Shown in pieces: positions 11,401 to 23,400 of a stretch of DNA of 60,000 nucleotides. Location of the stretch: positions 9,657,001 through 9,717,000 of the forward strand of contig NC_079888.1 of NCBI RefSeq assembly GCF_029227915.1. The letters are read 5' to 3'. How positions within the stretch are numbered: position 1 is the stretch's first letter; every line of letters starts with the position of its first letter. Source of the DNA: Hydractinia symbiolongicarpus. Taxonomy: Eukaryota > Cnidaria > Hydrozoa > Anthoathecata > Hydractiniidae. Position numbers and translations under genes: made by a program. The notes below the pieces were generated by a model that had not been told where the DNA came from, did no database searches, and saw nothing but the letters and a program-made list of their open reading frames with translations.

Positions 11401-14400
11401 TCTTCGTTCTTAAACTTTTAAAATACGATCTAAAAAAGCATTTCTATCACCGTTTTTCGTTCTTAAATTTTTAAAACACGATCTAATAAAGCATTGTTAT
11501 CGCCGTTTTTCATTTTTAAATTTTTAAAACAAGATGTAAAAAAGCATTTCTATCACCGATTTTTGTTCGTAAACTTTTTTGAGTAAAGTGAGTAAAAACA
11601 ATAGATACATGAATCTTTGTTAAATTTTATTTTCTTTCGTTGATCTCTTGACGACTATAGCAATTAAATACAACAATGGGACACACACAGTTCACATGAG
11701 CTAATTAAATTTCGCGAACAAGACATGAACTCTATTGTTTTTATCATGCAAAAATAGCTCATGTATTAAACAATAGGTTAACATCATCATCATCATCATC
11801 ATTCTTGGCTTAGTACCGTTTTCCATGCTAGCATGGGTTGGACGGGGTATATTAATGACCCTCTTCCAATCTGATCTAGACTGTGTTAGATGTAAACTAC
11901 AATAACAACAAAAGTTTTGACACTACCGAAAGCTCATGCGAAGGTGATAACTATCGCGTACATGTAAAGTTACATTTGAGCGGTACTGTAATCACATGAA
12001 GAAATTTTAATATGTCAAACTGTGCTACCATCGACTGTACAAATCAAAGTAGCAATAATAAAAAGACAGAAAAAGATTAGGGGAGTGAGAAAAATAAGGA
12101 GGTAGAGAGCGAAAAGCTGACGACAAAAGACGAAGATAATAATGTAAGAAAAAATCGGGTAGTCTCTTATCAGATTTCCAGTGCGAGAAAAAAAGCTTCG
12201 AATGGCTATATAATATAAAAAGAAGTACCCCCCCGAAAGACTCTGAATTTTATATTTGTTCTCAACATTTCAAACCAGAATGCTTCAAAAGTTTTGTTAG
12301 CTATGTTTGTTATTATGTTTGTTAGCTATGTTTCACCAAACAGCCAAATATTTGTCTTTCTTGTATTAAGAAAAATTCAACACAATTTCACTTATTATAG
12401 CCATTTCCAAAATAAAACCATGTCAAAAAAATTATATTTCCTTTCCATTTTCTTCTTCCATTTTCTCTCCCCAGCGCTGAATGTTTATTTTTCACATCTA
12501 AAATTCTTTAAGAACGTAATTTCGTAAGACGGGGGTAATAAAAAATTTGGTCGTGTTTTCTACCAAGTGCATTGCATCGCCCCCTTAATTATTGAGGGCA
12601 AACAGTGCAGTGTTTAGTACTGGTTTACGAAGACAAACCATCCCAAAAGTTTCGGCTTCAGTTATACATTGTTTTTATAAATAGAAAAACCTTTAAATTA
12701 ACCCCCGTCTCATGTTTTGATTTTTGAGCACAGTTTCTCATTCGATTTGTAAAGCTAAATAGAATAAAGCAACCACCGTTGTGTTTTTTTGTGATGTTGT
12801 TTTGGCAGTAGCAAATAATACCGAATAAAATATGTGTGAAGGAGAGTTTGAATTACTTCTCTTGTTTCCTCTATTTCTTTTTTCATTGTGAAAACCACCT
12901 CTTCCTTTTCTTCTTGTTTTCTCTAAAGTATAAAAGACTCATTGTTCTACAGAAACAACTACGTAAGAGTCTTTTATAAAATCTTAAAATTTTTATGTTT
13001 TGCATTTTTTTCCTTCATATCTGCATATTCTAACTTTGCTGTGTAGTTTTTCTAATTCAAATGATAAATGGGGAGAAAAAAAGCCTGCACACTTGAAGGT
13101 AACTGCAAGTCAAGGCATCTATGCTCTTCTTTGGTAAATGCTTGCCAAACTTCTACATCATTTTCCAGGATGTATAATCATCATGTTTACCAGGATTAAA
13201 GATCAGAGTTGTTTTAATGCCACTCAGTGTACAATTTTTTGTTTTTTTTTACATTCGAAGTATGCTACTTCTAATATGGTTGTTCACCCTCTGTTATATA
13301 TAGTCATATTTTCTGTTGGCCAAAAGTGGGTTGTGCTAACCACACAATAAATCTTCAAGCTAAAAATAACAAATGCGATATATCTTTATTGAATTTCCTA
13401 CAATCAATTTTTCACTGCTAACAACTAGTAAGTTGTAATGCTGAACATGAAAAAATTTGCTCTCTGCTACAAACTATAGATGCTTTAAAATAATTTATTG
13501 TCCTGTTATGACTTTTTTGGATCATGTATGTTAAAGGCTATTGACACATTGAAAAAAAATATCACAAAATGTTTATCAAAAACAAATTATTTAATAAAAA
13601 ATAGTAAATACATAAACTATCTGTGTGGAATGTTATTAATAAGAAATATACATAAATTTTTATTATCTTTTGTCTTCTTTTTTTCCTTTTAAAGTCATTT
13701 TTAAAGGCCCTAACTTTTAAAAAAGCAAAAAGTTGGAAATTATGTTATTGGTAACGTAGACTGAAAGGGAACCCGAGGAATAAAATAATGTTGGCCTTAT
13801 ACTATAGAGCTTAAAAAATTGGTAACAAGTCTTTTTAATTTTTTTAAAAATTTCTTTTTGTTCTCAAGATATTCACATTTAAGGGGAAGTTTGGTCAAAA
13901 ATTATATTTTCATGATCAATAGTCATAAAAGAAAAAAACGGATACCATAATTCTTTTTAAGTGAAACCCTCTTTTTTCTGAAATAATCTGTGTTAAACAC
14001 GTGTAAAAACACCTCCGTATGTTGACCCCTTCACATTTTTACAAAGGCTGGGTCGAGTTTGAACTATGACGTTTTATAGTTCAAAAATCCAAGTTCGGTG
14101 TTAAGGGTTAGGTTACAGTACCGCTTGAATGTAACTTTACATGTACGCAAGTTTTACGACCTAATTAACGATCTCATGTCTACATAAAGAACCTTTACAT
14201 ATCTTTTGTTTACACACAACTTAGTTGCTTTCTATTGTTATCGTTGTGCGCAAGTCAGAATAATAAGATTTGGTGAATCCTTTTGTTATCACATGTAACA
14301 TGCATGTTATTGTTTAAAAGTGTTAAAGATCACAAAGGCCATATAAATATATTATGTTAGAACAATGAACAAATATAACACGTTAAAAGCATTTCTATCC

Positions 14401-17400
14401 CTCATTTTCGTTCTTAAACTTTTAAAGCAGGATAACGAAGCTTTTCTATCGCCGTTCTTCGTTCCTAAATTTTTAAAACACGATCTAACGAAGCATTTTT
14501 ATCGTCGTTCTTCGTTCTTAAACTTTTAAAATACGATCTAAAAAAGCATTTCTATCACCGTTTTTCGTTCTTAAATTTTTAAAACACGATCTAATAAAGC
14601 ATTGTTATCGCCGTTTTTCATTTTTAAATTTTTAAAACAAGATGTAAAAAAGCATTTCTATCACCGATTTTTGTTCGTAAACTTTTTTGAGTAAAGTGAG
14701 TAAAAACAATAGATACATGAATCTTTGTTAAATTTTATTTTCTTTCGTTGATCTCTTGACGACTATAGCAATTAAATACAACAATGGGACACACACAGTT
14801 CACATGAGCTAATTAAATTTCGCGAACAAGACATGAACTCTATTGTTTTTATCATGCAAAAATAGCTCATGTATTAAACAATAGGTTAACATCATCATCA
14901 TCATCATCATTCTTGGCTTAGTACCGTTTTCCATGCTAGCATGGGTTGGACGGGGTATATTAATGACCCTCTTCCAATCTGATCTAGACTGTGTTAGATG
15001 TAAACTACAATAACAACAAAAGTTTTGACACTACCGAAAGCTCATGCGAAGGTGATAACTATCGCGTACATGTAAAGTTACATTTGAGCGGTACTGTAAT
15101 CACATGAAGAAATTTTAATATGTCAAACTGTGCTACCATCGACTGTACAAATCAAAGTAGCAATAATAAAAAGACAGAAAAAGATTAGGGGAGTGAGAAA
15201 AATAAGGAGGTAGAGAGCGAAAAGCTGACGACAAAAGACGAAGATAATAATGTAAGAAAAAATCGGGTAGTCTCTTATCAGATTTCCAGTGCGAGAAAAA
15301 AAGCTTCGAATGGCTATATAATATAAAAAGAAGTACCCCGCCGAAAGACTCTGAATTTTATATTTGTTCTCAACATTTCAAACCAGAATGCTTCAAAAGT
15401 TTTGTTAGCTATGTTTGTTATTATGTTTGTTAGCTATGTTTCACCAAACAGCCAAATATTTGTCTTTCTTGTATTAAGAAAAATTCAACACAATTTCACT
15501 TATTATAGCCATTTCCAAAATAAAACCATGTCAAAAAAATTATATTTCCTTTCCATGTTCTTATTCCATTTTCTCTCCCCAGCGCTGAATGTTTATTTTT
15601 CACATCTAAAATTCTTTAAGAACGTAATTTCGTAAGACGGGGGTAATAAAAAATTTGGTCGTGTTTTCTACCAAGTGCATTGCATCGCCCCTTAAATTAT
15701 TGAGGGCAAACAGTGCAGTGTTTAGTACTGGTTTACGAAGACAAACCATCCCAAAAGTTTCGGCTTCAGTTATACATTGTTTTTATAAATAGAAAAACCT
15801 TTAAATTAACCCCCGTCTCATGTTTTGATTTTTGAGCACAGTTTCTCATTCGATTTGTAAAGCTAAATAGAATAAAGCAACCACTGTTGTGTTTTTTTGT
15901 GATGTTGTTTTGGCAGTAGCAAATAATACCGAATAAAATATGTGTGAAGGAGAGTTTGAATTACTTGGAGATAAACTCATGTTAGGCAAAATATTTTGAG
16001 AGAAGTTATGCGTCAGTTGTTGTGCTCGTAGGCATATTTTTTTATCAATGTGAAGACTAATATTTAAAGGGAATATGAAGAGTTTTGTTATGGTTTTAAA
16101 CACGAAAAAGAAAATTATGTTTGGCTAATTTTTTGTTTATTTTACCTTCGAAATGATTGTCAGGAATTTCAATTTGTATCCCTGCGACACAAGCCTTTAA
16201 CTGTACAACTCCATTGCTCTACAGTACCAACGCATTGGCACCAGGTATTGTTGCCGATCTTAGAAACTTCTTCTTCTCCCTCATCATTCCCCGAACTACA
16301 CATTCATTATTTATTCAGTTCTTCCAAATAAAGTTCTGTTTCGAAATTTAAGGGACTAAGAGTAGATGAATCAGGCATGTCATCATTTTAAAGCTTGAAT
16401 CGCTGCGAATTGAATCGATTGCTGACAAATTGACATTGTATTTTCAAAAAAGTAATTTGTTACAGATTTGAAAAGAAATATATCTAGAAAAAGTAGATTC
16501 TTTTAGCAAAGTGTGTAGCCTGTGCTGTATCTCTTTCACGCGATGCAACGTTTTGAACTGTGAAACGTCATACTTGAGTTAGAACCCAGCTTTTTTTTTC
16601 TGAAACGATTTTTTAAAATTAAAGAATTTTTAGAAGTTTGTGTCAACATTAGAGACTCTGAGTTTAATGAAGTGAAGTTTTTCTGTTTTTACAAGTATAA
16701 ATGCGTTTAAGCAAGTGTTATAACACAAGATGATCTGACGTCAGAAAACAAAATTAACGATAGATAAACTATTTTTGAAAAATTATCCTTTGGGAAGAAA
16801 ACTTGAAATATTAATAGTATAGGTAGGTAAGGAAAAAAAATGTGCTGGCTGGGAAACTATGATCATGAGACTATGGGAACATTAAAAGACTTAGGGCTGA
16901 TTATGCCATTATAATATAGAAAATTTACACTGACTGAGTCAGGATCATAACAAAAAATTGTTAACTTCATATTAAAGTTTTAAAGATATATGTTTTGTAA
17001 AATATAGGTAGCAGGTGCACTCATTGTTATTAATTTCATTACAACAAATTAACAAATGTAGGAAATTAATGTATTACCTAATATATTTAGTACAAAATTT
17101 GACTGAAACAAGTTTCATAATTAAATAAAAAAAGATGTCAATAAATATGTTTTATTGGTTTATCTAGATCAGCCACTTGCTCCACCTCGACGGAAATCTA
17201 TAAAAGCTTCAAAGGGAGGCATGAATTCAGATGGTCATTTGAGAAAATCTGTAAGGTATATGAATATTTTTTTAGAACAAATTTTACTTTTACTAAGACT
17301 TTTTAAAAAAGGAAAAACTGTTTCATTTAAAGGAATCAAATGTATAATTAAATTAAATTATAATCAGAAATTTATATTTTTATAGACCAGTGGCAATACT

Positions 17401-20400
17401 AAAACCTAAAATTCCAGTGAAACCTAAACTTCCTGAAGTCAAGAAGAATGATGATCCACCTGGGAAAAGGAAAAAGAACCCTCCACGTCCACCACCGCCA
17501 CCAAGCAAAACAAGGCCAATTGGGCCAGATAGTGAAATTCCAAAGATTTACAGCAACGAAAATGCTTTTACCGAAACTGATAAATCTCAAAATTTATTGG
17601 ATGGAAAAAAGAATATCCCAAAACCTAAACCTGCACCAAGACCAAAATCAAAACGACCAACTCCAATTCCCAGAAAATCAATCAACAAAGAAAACAGTGT
17701 AAATGCAAAGGAAGCAAAAGTTTGGACAGAGGAGGTATCTAGAGAAACCGATGAAACTAGTGATGCAGATGTGAGTGAAAATCTTAAAGGAAGAACTTTA
17801 ACACATCCCTTACTACCTGAATTTGAAAGCAAAGAGGGAAAAGTTCGAACTTTGTCTCATCCTTTAAGAAAGAGTGACAATTGTCATAAAATAACTTCTA
17901 AACAAACAAAGAAACAAAAATATAACCGAAGTTTGAGTCAGGATAACCTTTTAATAAATGCATTGCCTGTAGTGAAGTTAAAACGCTCAAAAAGTGTCGA
18001 TTATGGACTTAATGAAGGAACAGAACATACCGTAATATATCCAAAATATGAAAATATTGATCCAAAATACTTGAAATTTGATTCTATGCCGAAAAAACAG
18101 AGAAGTTCAAACCAAAGTTCGTATGAGAATGTTACACTCCCTAATGACAATAGCATATACTCCATACCAGTTAGACGACCTTCTTTACCAGACTACAAAG
18201 AACCCAGAGGCTATTGTGGCATTAGTAGTCCTTCTAGGGATGAGAAATCTACTCACTCATGTGAAACTTTTAGTAATCAGTTACCTGATCTAATTCGTTA
18301 TAATGATAATGAAATGGACTCAAAAAGTTGTCCATCAACACCCATAGCGAAAATGAAAAGACAAGCTCCATCGGCTCCATACCTTGGTTTACATAAAAGT
18401 GTGAAAGAATATTTACCAAAATCATCTCATTCGCCTCTTGATAATGAAATTCTAAAGGTGACTTCTAAGGGTAGTGACAATTTATCAGATGAAGGCTTGT
18501 ATTCTGTTCCTCCATCCAATCAGCCGGGTATAAATATCTCCCCTAAATCAGACAATCCTTCAAACTTCCCAAGTACGTCAGCTGGTTATGCTAAATACAC
18601 ACCTTCAAACACATCCAGCACAAAAAACAGTACTAAAAAAACAGATAGCCAGTATTACAATGTTGTCCTTCAAGTGTCACCAAGTAATCACTCCTATCCT
18701 AAGAGTGATTTAACAAGCAGTATTAGGCCTGTAGCTAGTGATGCAGAAACCAAAAAAGCTCTTCACGGACCTCATGTTAGTGATTCTGAATCACTGGAAT
18801 CTTCCTCTTCTGATATATCATCAAATATTTACTCTTGTCCTAAGTCTGAATTAAAACAATCTGCAAGAATTATTACTTCTGTAAAAAGTGATGCAGAATC
18901 CAATAAAATCCTGCATGAAGCTTATGAAAGCAACTATGACTGTCCAAGATCTCCCTCTAAAGCTGGTCTTAAGATTATGCAGGAAGAAATGTATGTTGAT
19001 ATGCTCAGTAGTACCTATGAACAAGTTGATGGAAACAAAGGTGATAAAAATAGTGCTTATGAAGACATTAACCTACCGTTACATAACTGTAAGTTTTATT
19101 CTAATCCCTGAAACATTTTTTTGTATTAAATGCTGCATTTTTTTGATGTGGCATCATACTTAAAGTTCTTAACATTCAAATACAAAGTGTTGTAGTTTAG
19201 GCAGCACATGATATAACCCTCAGTATATGACAACTAAACGTTCACATTTAATTATCAACAAAATTTCAAGATTTCAGAACCCTCAAACCCCTAAAAATGC
19301 ATTTCACAAATAAAATTAACATTGATATGCTAAAAGAAATCTCTACAAACATTACTTTTACTATAAGTTTATCCCAAATTTAGGAGGGAAGGATAATTAA
19401 AACGTCTGCTTTCATAATGCTTTTATTACCATTACAATTTTCTGAAATTTTGTGATTTTAATTTGGACCCTGGAAAATATTGGCCAGGAATTAAAGTGAT
19501 ATGTTATCTCATTATTAATCTTTAGCTTCAACTTCAGCTTCTGAACAGCCACCTCGACCTCCTCCACCGCGCATTGCTTCTTCTGTTGTAGAGAAGGTAT
19601 GTAAATACAGTGTTCTGCTGCAGTATGGTATAGGAAGTCACATTTCCAATTATTTCTTTGAAAGAGATGATAGATTTGTGCAACATTAATTAGCTCTTTT
19701 GAGGTCCTAGAGTCAATTAGAAAATTGTGCCAGATCTGATATCGTTGTTACTGTGGGTCTGACAGGACCTGTTGATCTTTTATTGAATGTATCACTTGAT
19801 CGTGTCCTTAATTTATATTTTATCTTTAACAAGTATTTTTTCTAAATTAACTTTATTAAAAGATGAAAAAAACATAAATAAATTAATTGCACACTTGCCT
19901 GTCCATTTTGTTTACTTTCCTTGATTTGTAACAAAAATGAATTTTATTTTTAAGGTGGCAGTGACCCTTTTAAAATTCGAAGAAAGTTTTTCCATAATAA
20001 GTTACTAAATTATTTTTAGATTATATATCCATATTCACAAAATTTGACATTTTCTGTCATCAGTATTTTTAAACCTGTTAAAGGGTTTGCATGCAAACGT
20101 TATCAATGCATAGATATAAATTTTTTTGCCAAAAATGACACTTGTTTGCTTGTCCCAGGCCTCCTAAATTTTTTCCAATGACCCAATAACTAGGGATCTT
20201 CAACTTGATTTGCAATAAATTTTGTGGGTAAGCTTGCATAGGCCCTCTATGTTTAGGTGAAAAATTTGCTTGCAAACCGACATGTGGATCCCAATTTATG
20301 GGACCAGCAAACGAAAAAAAAAATTGTCAAACAATTCACCTTTATAATATCTATATGCATTGATAAAGTTCGAATGCATATCCCTTAACAGGTCTAAAAT

Positions 20401-23400
20401 TACTGACGAGAAAAATTTTCATAATTTGCTATTACTTAAATATGACCTCATTATGCAGCATAATTAAATCTGAAATTCTTTAAATGTAATATCTTTAAAA
20501 CCAAAAGAGCGCTTTTTAAAAAATTTAAAAAGACTTGTCAATCAACTTTTTAAGCTCTATAATATAAGTCCAACATCATTTTATCCTTGGGTTCCCCTTA
20601 ATAGAAACAAAGATGGTGCATAGCATAGAAATTTATGAGGTTTATTATAGTACTGCATTTTTGTTTTTCTTTAAAAAATTTTAAAAATTTATATGGTGGA
20701 ATACTGTGTAAATAACAAAGTGGTTTTAACAGCTAAGAAAAGATAACTGCCACCAGAGGATAACAGGAGTTTTGTATTAAGAAAGATTTTTTCCTTATAG
20801 AAACAACTTTTCATTGTTATGCAGTCCTTTGTTGCATGCATGTAAAATGATTGTACATTGACTATTAATAAAGAACAGGATTTGAGACTATAAAAACTTT
20901 AACATTGAGATAAAATATCAAACTACCTATTTCTAATTGAAAATTATTGCAGATTCAGATATTGGAGACAAGAAAGTTAAAATTGAGATACTTTGTTGTT
21001 CAGATGTGTGGCCCTCGTGCTTCGTGTTCATGAGTTTAAACATTTACCACTAGCCTTTAACATGAAAGAAGATTCTCTTGAATAACACATTTTTTTTGTG
21101 CCATAACTCTCTTAGCGAAAGTGTCATTGTAGCTATACAAGGGGTATCTTTAGAGGTGCTTTATCTACTAAATGACACCTCTTCCTCAGTTTTTAGTAGA
21201 TTTGTAATTTTTACTTTCATTCTTATTCTTATTTAGGGGCAATTAGATACTAACATTTATACAACGGTTGGTAGCTTAGAACATCAATCAAATTCAAGTC
21301 AAAGAGTAGGTATGTTAGAAAAACCAATGGTTGAACAATAATGGACTTGTTTTTTACTATAATTACAATTTTTCAGCAATTTCTGATAAAAATTTTCTTT
21401 TTTCAGACACCATTAACATAAAAATATTTTTTTCCAGGTCTTTTTTAAATGTTTGGATAAAATGAGTTTAATTAAAATATTGGCATGTAAGGTTATTAGA
21501 AATTTCTGAATGGTCAAAAACAAAAGTATTTGAATATAATTGGCAGAGTCTCATCATTCATTCATAAATACATAAAGTATTAATGACACCTATCATTTCC
21601 AAATGAAAGTATTTCAAATTTAGACGAAATAAAATTTTGTCTTTATGTTTTTATTTTTTGGTAATACATAAAACATAGGTTTAATTGACTTATATTTTGT
21701 TTCTCTGTTTATAAACTTTATTAGAAGAAGTTTCTTGCTCTGAGTCAGAAAGTGACGAAGACTATGAAAATGACGACATGAAGCAACTAGAACGTCAGGT
21801 ATGTAATCCCTGTGTTTCAAATAATTGTTCGTGGGGAATTAATTAGTGTGCAAATTAATTTATAAATTATGCAAAAACAACGCATGCATAGAAAAATGAA
21901 GACATCAAGAGAAGCATAGTTGATCATCTTGTTTGATTTTTGTAAGAACTTCTAATTAAATTATCGTGTAGATTATCATGAATAATGGCTGCAACATAAG
22001 CTACAACCCACCTTAAAAAGGAAAACCAATGTTGACTCAAATAAATGTCTACAAGATGCTGTTGATGCCATGGAATATCTTAAAAATGTATGATTTAAGC
22101 TAAAAATAAACTATAAGGTAGAATTATACAATTGGCTGATGTTCAATAGTTTGTTTCGGTGAAACAATTCATGAAAATAATTGTTATGACTGGTGATGCT
22201 GACAATTACGTGGAACTAAGAATTGAAATGCTTCTAAATAAATTAAAGATAATGCAGGCTTAGTTGTGCGCAAGAAGTATTACCTTGCATAGTGTATGAT
22301 GATCAACACCCTACTATATAAAAATTGTGTGATTCACATTATAAAAATTGACTTCAAAATAAATTTAATTTTTATTCTGCTTAGAAATAAAGAATTTTTA
22401 ATTTTCTACTGTTGAATTTGCAGTAAAATACTTTTTTTTTTTCGTTGTGGTAAAAAGTTTTTCTAATAAGATGTCTTTTTTTTGTTAAATTTTTGTGCTT
22501 TATTCATCTTTGTGAATTCCTTGGCTAATCTTTATGGTCTTTAGCAACTGATAACTCAGTCGTCTTGAAACATGAGACAAAGTTATACCAAGAATTTTAG
22601 TTATACCTTTTAGTATTCACTGATTTTCTTCATGATCTGAAAATTAACAAAGTTGCTGTTCAAGCATATGAGCCATGTGAGTGGAATCTTCATCATTCAA
22701 GGCTAGCTTTAATAATGTTTTATATACTTCTTATCACATAGGGTGGTGATAAACTCTTTTATATTGCAAATGAAATCTTAACCACAGAGAAAAGTTTTGT
22801 ACAGGCTCTGAAGTTAATATGCGAGGTAATATTTTTATCTTTTAATAATTTTCTGTAAAATATCTGTATAGAATTGCTGGCTGACTCAACCTTTGATGCC
22901 CAATTAAGTACTTAGGCTTATGATAAAGAAATCGATTAAAACAATATGATGTGCATACAGAAAGATGCTTCTTTTTAAAGTAATACACAGGAACAACGGA
23001 TTCTTCCAAAACAATGTCCACTAAAACTGGAAAAGTAAAAAAGCTACAGTTTCTGCAATTATAATTATAAAAATAGGCAGAAAAGAACAGGGAGAAGTTT
23101 GGACCAAAAATAACTCTGAAAAGAAAATATTTGGCATTTTTCGCACATTTTGCTTTAAAACTCAGGCTTGTTTCAAACTTTTTTCCTAATGAATCCAAAC
23201 ATGACCGGTCGAAAATGTTTTATCTGTTTTTGTAAATTTTGGTTCCCACATTTCACATTTAACAAATTTCTTTTTATTATCTATGTTTTGTCTTTCTTGT
23301 TGCTTTTGTTGTTTTATATTATCTATACTATAATAGCCGTATACGTCTGGCTGTCTGTCTGTCACCCAAAATGGTAGCTTAACTGGGCAAGTAGCGAGAC

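Larger units (their letters stand above)
9559..12855 (+). repeat. 3.1-3.3 kb tandem duplication, copy 1
   Basis: This block repeats immediately as 12856-15963. The junction shows a shared CTT: left flank TGCTTCTC, junction TACTTCTC, right flank TACTTGGA. That is what a simple tandem duplication with 3-bp microhomology leaves. From 10006 to the end the offset to copy 2 is a constant 3,108 bp, with only a handful of substitutions noticed by eye. Copy 1 has about 189 bp (9814-10002) that copy 2 lacks. The block carries no intact gene but includes the elements listed separately at 11008, 11278, 12012 and 12527. Confidence 0.95.
12856..15963 (+). repeat. 3.1-kb tandem duplication, copy 2
   Basis: Second copy of 9559-12855. 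It lacks about 189 bp present in copy 1 (a break after GCAAGT near 13110). Differences seen by eye include CCCCGCCG versus CCCCCCCG near 15336 and a few single changes between 15540 and 15890. Such low divergence means either a very recent event or an assembly error joining two haplotypes. Confidence 0.95.
5443..17167 (+). other. long first intron of the FGD-like gene, filled with repeats
   Basis: If exon 1 is right, this is an intron of about 11.7 kb. It contains a candidate transposon (6438-8409), a tRNA-derived SINE-like sequence (about 8550-8790), and a tandem 3.1-kb duplication (9559-15963). No host exon was recognised within it. Small open frames at 10030-10242, 10390-10584 and 12294-12527 recur in the second duplicate copy only because the DNA is duplicated. 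Confidence 0.5.

Noticed and set aside
10030-13692. Identical small open frames present twice
   Set aside because: Their identity reflects the tandem DNA duplication, not conservation of coding sequence.
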